Below, piece after piece: positions 6,944-10,117 of a stretch of DNA of 10,117 nucleotides. The position numbers were made by a program, and so were the translations under genes. Origin of the DNA: Vulcanimicrobiota bacterium (lineage in GTDB: Bacteria; Vulcanimicrobiota; Vulcanimicrobiia; Vulcanimicrobiales; Vulcanimicrobiaceae); assembly GCA_027306845.1 (NCBI GenBank), contig DAHUYY010000056.1, positions 1-10,117 of the forward strand, given 5' to 3'. The notes beneath the pieces are model-generated. The model searched no databases, was not told where the DNA came from, and was given only the letters and a program-made list of their open reading frames with translations. Position 1 is the stretch's first letter, and each line of letters begins with the position of its first letter.

Positions 6944-7681
6944 CTAGTCGCCCGGCGGGAACGCGTACGTGGGATCCTCGACCGGCGTGCCGACATCGAT
7001 CACGATCTGCTGGTGAGCGACGAGCGGAATGCGTTTCGGATCGCCGGTGAAGCGAGTGCCGTTGAGCCAGATGGTGACCGGGCCCTTAAAGCCGGCGACA
7101 TCGTTTGCGCGTAGCGGTTGCCCCCAAATCGCGAAGAGATCGCCGAGATGGAAGAGGCGCACGTGTGGGGATTCGACGTGAACGATCCCCTCGGCATCGT
7201 GCGTATGAATCCAATAGAGGCAGCCGGCCTGCGGATTATTCGGGTTGGGAACGAAGCCGATATACTGCGGAATCGCGATCTGTTTGCCGTTGACGAACAA
7301 GGCGAGATGTTGGTGTACGTGCAGCACGACCGGTTCGGCCTCGGTGCTGCACTTGATGCCGTTCACGGCCAAGCCGCGCCCGCCGATCGCCGTGTCGCCT
7401 TTGGGGAAGAGGTTCTCTCCGAGCGTTCCGCCGTCGATCAATTGGAAGGGCGTCGGCTGCGGTTTTGCACCGGGAGCGGGCGATGCCGAGGGCGTCGGCG
7501 TTGCATAGATCGCCGCGATCCGTTGCGTTTCGCGCCAGCGGAAGATACCGAAGCCGAGAAAAACGAGCACGACGACGGCGGCAAATCCGAGGTAAACGGC
7601 ACGCATCGGGTCGCGCGGCGGCGGCCCATGCGAGGTCCCTCTTTCGTCACGGCGACGTTGCGCGCGGCTTGATTGGCTCAC
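6944..7681 (-). CDS. Membrane-anchored His-rich extracytoplasmic protein of unrecognised family
   Basis: A 245-residue protein I cannot assign to a named family. It has an Arg-rich cytoplasmic N-terminus (1-26), one membrane helix (about 27-47), a Pro/Ser/Thr linker (about 59-79, TPTPSASPAPG...), then a folded domain of about 165 residues outside the cytoplasm. That domain holds HVHQH (121-125), HTHDAEGIVH (149-158), H163, H168 and H213, plus two cysteines (C111, C144) that could form a disulfide. Clustered HxHxH and HTH motifs suggest metal binding; with an oxidase, an SCO protein and a metal transporter as neighbours, copper or manganese is a reasonable guess. The start is GTG at 7681, supported by GAGGAT ending 7 nt upstream (GAGG spaced 8 nt). 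A probable own promoter lies at the end of hldD. TAG at 6944-6946. Confidence 0.85.
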   Translation of the reverse strand: MSQSSRAQRRRDERGTSHGPPPRDPMRAVYLGFAAVVVLVFLGFGIFRWRETQRIAAIYATPTPSASPAPGAKPQPTPFQLIDGGTLGENLFPKGDTAIGGRGLAVNGIKCSTEAEPVVLHVHQHLALFVNGKQIAIPQYIGFVPNPNNPQAGCLYWIHTHDAEGIVHVESPHVRLFHLGDLFAIWGQPLRANDVAGFKGPVTIWLNGTRFTGDPKRIPLVAHQQIVIDVGTPVEDPTYAFPPGD

Positions 7682-7687
7682 AGTCGG

Positions 7688-7693
7688 ATCCTC
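7688..7693 (-). promoter_or_regulatory. Ribosome binding site fixing the GTG start of the His-rich protein
   Basis: GAGGAT on the - strand, with the GAGG core 8 nt before the GTG at 7681-7679. This good spacing selects GTG at 7681 over the internal ATG at codon 26, and keeps the basic N-terminus in front of the membrane helix. Confidence 0.65.
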
Positions 7694-7722
7694 GTTCTTT
7701 TCAGGAAGGGTGTGGTGAACGG

Positions 7723-7728
7723 ATTATA
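7723..7728 (-). promoter_or_regulatory. Consensus -10 element (TATAAT) for the His-rich protein gene
   Basis: A perfect sigma-70 -10 hexamer, TATAAT, is read on the - strand and overlaps the TAA stop of hldD (7726-7724). Transcription from about 7716 would give a leader of about 35 nt containing the GAGG ribosome binding site. The -35 position (about 7745-7752) has no TTGACA-like hexamer and is instead covered by an 18-bp palindrome, so the promoter may depend on an activator. Confidence 0.5.
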
Positions 7729-8755
7729 CGGGGGAGGTTGCCGTACGTACGTACGGCGCATCGTGTGGTTCGAGAACGCGCCCCGGAAGGAGGTAGTTCC
7801 GCACGTAATCGCCGACCGCGTCGGAGAGCGCGGGAATCTCCGCGTTGTAGCCGGAGGCGCGTAAACGATCGACGCGCGCACAGGTAAAATACTGATACTT
7901 CGCGCGAAGACGTTCGGGCATCGGAATATATTCGATACGCTCGGGAATCTGCAACGCCGCGAAGATCGGGCGCACGAGATCGAGCCAGGTCTGCGCTTTA
8001 CCGGCGCCGACGTTGACGAGCCCGACGCTATCGCTCTCGGCGAGGTGCAGCGTCATCTCAGCGGCCTCTTTTACATAGAGGAAATCGCGACGTTGCTCGC
8101 CGTCGGCGTACTCCGGACGGTCGCTCTTGAAAAGCCGGATCACCCCACCTTGCTGGATCTGTTCGAAGGCCTTCGCAACGACGCTTCGCATCTCGCCCTT
8201 GTGCTCTTCGTTCGGGCCGAAGATATTGAAATATTTGATGCCGCAGATGCGGTCGAGCCATCCCTGGCGTTGAGCGTAGCAATCGAAGAGGTGCTTCGAA
8301 TATGCGTAGGCGTTCATCGGTCGAAGCGAATCTAACGGTGCCTCGTCGTCGAGCGATTCCTCGAGCGCACCGTAGGTCGCGGCGGAAGACGCGTAGACAA
8401 AACGCGTGCCGCGCTCGATCGCCCAGCGCGCGAGCCGCTTGGTGTACTCGTAATTGTTACGCATGAGAAAATCGGCATCGCATTCCGTCGTCGAGGAGCA
8501 CGCGCCGAGATGGATCGTGGTGCTAATGGGCCCGAGCGCTTCGGGTTCGAACTCGATCGTCTCGGCGAGATCGTCGGCATCGAGATAATCGGCGAAGCGG
8601 AGCGGGACGAGATGCTTCCACTTTTCGCTCTCGTCGAGCCGATCGACGACGAGCACGTTGTCGATGCCGCGACGATTCAGCGCCCAAAGCACGGTGCTGC
8701 CGATGAGCCCCGCGCCGCCCGTGAGAAGAATCCGCCCGTTATGAAGGTCGTTCAT
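7724..8755 (-). CDS. hldD: ADP-L-glycero-D-manno-heptose 6-epimerase
   Basis: A 343-residue short-chain dehydrogenase/epimerase that converts ADP-D-glycero-beta-D-manno-heptose to the L-glycero epimer for the LPS inner core, in the cytoplasm with bound NADP. Visible features are the Rossmann TGGAGLIGS (12-20); SSAATYG (123-129); the catalytic YAYSK (Y150, K154); and EEHKGEM (183-189), whose K186 matches the second catalytic lysine (K178) of E. coli HldD. The EHKG element separates HldD from general UDP-sugar epimerases. It is about 30 residues longer than E. coli HldD, with a C-terminal tail (about 324-343) whose DNA carries a palindrome and a -10 element. Start is ATG at 8755, with GAGAGG 8 nt upstream. 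It begins 20 nt after the multicopper oxidase stop, so they may be co-transcribed, although no other heptose or LPS gene is present. Confidence 0.93.
   Translation of the reverse strand: MNDLHNGRILLTGGAGLIGSTVLWALNRRGIDNVLVVDRLDESEKWKHLVPLRFADYLDADDLAETIEFEPEALGPISTTIHLGACSSTTECDADFLMRNNYEYTKRLARWAIERGTRFVYASSAATYGALEESLDDEAPLDSLRPMNAYAYSKHLFDCYAQRQGWLDRICGIKYFNIFGPNEEHKGEMRSVVAKAFEQIQQGGVIRLFKSDRPEYADGEQRRDFLYVKEAAEMTLHLAESDSVGLVNVGAGKAQTWLDLVRPIFAALQIPERIEYIPMPERLRAKYQYFTCARVDRLRASGYNAEIPALSDAVGDYVRNYLLPGRVLEPHDAPYVRTATSPV
7740..7757. repeat. 18-bp perfect palindrome over the -35 region
   Basis: GCCGTACGTACGTACGGC equals its own reverse complement and contains three GTAC units. It lies inside the last codons of hldD, 11 nt upstream of the TATAAT element, covering about -24 to -41 of the inferred promoter. 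That geometry fits a dimeric regulator site controlling the His-rich protein gene. It also encodes PYVRTA in the unconserved HldD tail, so coding constraint does not explain it well. No transcription factor can be named. Confidence 0.6.
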
Positions 8756-8763
8756 GGTCGAAG

Positions 8764-8783
8764 CCTCTCGGTTCCCTAACCGA
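8764..8783 (-). promoter_or_regulatory. hldD ribosome binding site abutting a small intercistronic hairpin
   Basis: GAGAGG (8764-8769, - strand) sits 8 nt before the hldD ATG. Immediately upstream is a perfect inverted repeat, TCGGTT / AACCGA (8783-8778 and 8773-8768) with a 4-nt loop, which also contains the multicopper oxidase TAG stop. The hairpin overlaps only the first two bases of the binding site, leaving the GAGG core free. A role in coupling or mRNA stability is possible but unproven. Confidence 0.45.
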
Positions 8784-10117
8784 CGTAACGAACCTCCGTC
8801 ATCATGCCGCCCATCATGTGGACGGCGTTATGGCAGTGCAAGAGCCAGGTTCCCGGATAGGCGTCGGCAACGAAGCGCCAGGTCATCGTGCCCTTCCAGG
8901 GCGCTACCAGCGCCGTATCCTTCAACAGCGGTCGGGCGAACGGGATGCCGTTGGTTGAAACGAGCGCGAAGCGGTGGCCGTGGATGTGCATCGGGTGCTC
9001 CATATCGCTCCGATTCTCGAAGCTGATCTCGACCTTGTCGCCGCGTTTCACCAGCAATGGCGGGACGTGCGGCCACGATCTCCCATTCATCGTCCAGCGC
9101 CCGGGAACGTGCGGGTCTTTGTCGAGGATATAGTGCGCGGTGCGATCGGCGTGATAGGCGGGGAGCGTCGCTGCCCGCCGACCGGCGCCGAGATAGGTGA
9201 AGCTCTCGATTCCGTCGAGCATCGAGGAGACGCCCATCGGGGAGCTCTGCTCCATTCCCGGCGTCGCGACCAAGACCGCCTGTTGGTAGGCGGTCGGTGC
9301 CGAGAGCAGCGTCTGCAAGAGCCACGCGCCGGGCTTCCGTACCTCGAACCATGCATCGAGGCGCTCGGCGACGCCGAGGCGCAGGGCGTCGACGGTGACC
9401 GGCTCCTCGAGGCGGTTGCCATCGGTGTGGGTGACGGTGAGGCGATGCCCGGCGAGCCGCAGGTAGCGCGTCTCCGTCGGGTTGGCGTTGAGGATCCGCA
9501 AGCGCACGCGGTCGCCGACGTTGACCGAGAGCGCCGGCCCGCTGGGATAGCTCCGGCCGTTGATGCAATGCGCGAGATAGGCGACTTCGTCGTTCATCGT
9601 GTCACCCGGCCGCATGGCGAGCATCTCGGCGGAGTCCATCGGGTCGGTCATCGGTGCGTCGCTGCGCCCTTGCATGGCGGCGCGAAAACTCTTCATATCG
9701 GCGACGTCGTGCAGCACGACGACGAATTCTTTATCGGCATGCTCTTCGTGCGGTTCGTCGACGACGAATGCGCCGAAGAGTCCACGCACGTCCCCTGCGC
9801 CGTCATGATCGTGATACCAACGCGTTCCCGCGGGCTCGGCGTTGAATGCATATTGGAAACTGCCGCCGTTGGGGACGGCGGCCTGCGTGATGCCGGGAAC
9901 GCCGTCCATATCGTTGGGGAGAATGAAGCCGTGCCAGTGAATCGTGCCCGGGCGACCGGCGTCGTTGTGAAAGGTTACGCGGACTTTGCCGCCGCGGACG
10001 ACGCGGAGCAGCGGCCCGGGAATGCTGCCGTTATAGGCAAGCGTGGGAAACGATGTGCCCGGGCTCGGTGAAAACGAATAGGGAGCGGCATGGATAGTGC
10101 GTTCGAGAAGGCCGTTC
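8776..10117 (-). CDS. Three-domain multicopper oxidase, N-terminus cut by window edge
   Basis: The frame is open from TAG at 8776-8778 to the right edge, giving 446 visible residues; the start and any export signal lie outside. All four copper-binding segments are present: HWHG (60-63), WYHDHD (101-106, ligands H102 and H104), HPMHIH (374-379) and HCHNAVHMMGGM (427-438). In the last, C428, H433 and M438 are the type-1 copper ligands, including the axial Met as in CueO. The three cupredoxin domains are in normal order. The linker after domain 1 (about residues 140-175) is Met-rich (AAMQ, APMTDPMD, EMLAMRPGDTMND), a feature linked to Cu(I) handling in other oxidases. It probably works outside the cytoplasm, coupling substrate oxidation to O2 reduction; the substrate (Cu(I), Fe(II), Mn(II) or phenols) is undetermined. 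hldD follows 20 nt downstream. Confidence 0.95.
   Translation of the reverse strand, partial: NGLLERTIHAAPYSFSPSPGTSFPTLAYNGSIPGPLLRVVRGGKVRVTFHNDAGRPGTIHWHGFILPNDMDGVPGITQAAVPNGGSFQYAFNAEPAGTRWYHDHDGAGDVRGLFGAFVVDEPHEEHADKEFVVVLHDVADMKSFRAAMQGRSDAPMTDPMDSAEMLAMRPGDTMNDEVAYLAHCINGRSYPSGPALSVNVGDRVRLRILNANPTETRYLRLAGHRLTVTHTDGNRLEEPVTVDALRLGVAERLDAWFEVRKPGAWLLQTLLSAPTAYQQAVLVATPGMEQSSPMGVSSMLDGIESFTYLGAGRRAATLPAYHADRTAHYILDKDPHVPGRWTMNGRSWPHVPPLLVKRGDKVEISFENRSDMEHPMHIHGHRFALVSTNGIPFARPLLKDTALVAPWKGTMTWRFVADAYPGTWLLHCHNAVHMMGGMMTEVRYVG

Noticed and set aside
8974..10071. Long open frame (365 codons) on the + strand opposite the multicopper oxidase
   Set aside because: The - strand encodes all four copper motifs in order. 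The + frame shows no motif and reflects codon bias on the opposite strand.

Overview
The window is a GC-rich bacterial segment, cut at both ends, with eight genes. Two lie on the + strand (1-2462) and converge on six or more densely packed genes on the - strand (2482 to the right edge). An HldD-type heptose epimerase, an RseB-like periplasmic sensor and an exported multicopper oxidase suggest a diderm with an outer membrane. The overall style (Pro/Ser/Thr-Pro linkers, GC-rich codons, very short gaps) would suit an uncultured phylum such as Eremiobacterota (WPS-2). That placement is a low-confidence guess without any database search.

Layout, left to right. A 5'-truncated TPR-repeat protein (1-1439) is followed 18 nt later by a histone deacetylase-family amidohydrolase (1458-2462). 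Reading the - strand from right to left: a 5'-truncated multicopper oxidase (8776 to the edge); hldD (7724-8755); a membrane-anchored His-rich protein of unrecognised family (6944-7681), with a consensus -10 element and an 18-bp palindrome inside the end of hldD; an NRAMP-superfamily metal transporter with a non-canonical metal site (5578-6861), preceded by a TTAGG/CCTAA operator-like palindrome of DtxR/IdeR/MntR type; a SCO1/SenC-like copper protein (4615-5559); then an ECF sigma factor, a zinc-finger anti-sigma factor and an RseB-like regulator (2482-4530) whose reading frames overlap.

How they may work together (inference): the right-hand two thirds looks like an envelope metal-handling block. 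The oxidase could oxidise Cu(I) or another metal or phenolic substrate. The His-rich protein could bind metal outside the cytoplasm. The NRAMP relative would move a divalent cation, probably under a metal-dependent repressor. The SCO protein would deliver copper to a cuproenzyme. Immediately downstream sits a sigma-E-like envelope stress module. Two adjacent inverted repeats separate the SCO gene from the sigma gene, so whether the stress operon is co-transcribed with the metal genes is open.

No RNA genes, CRISPR arrays, insertion sequences or prophage genes were seen. There is no gene-free stretch longer than about 85 nt.
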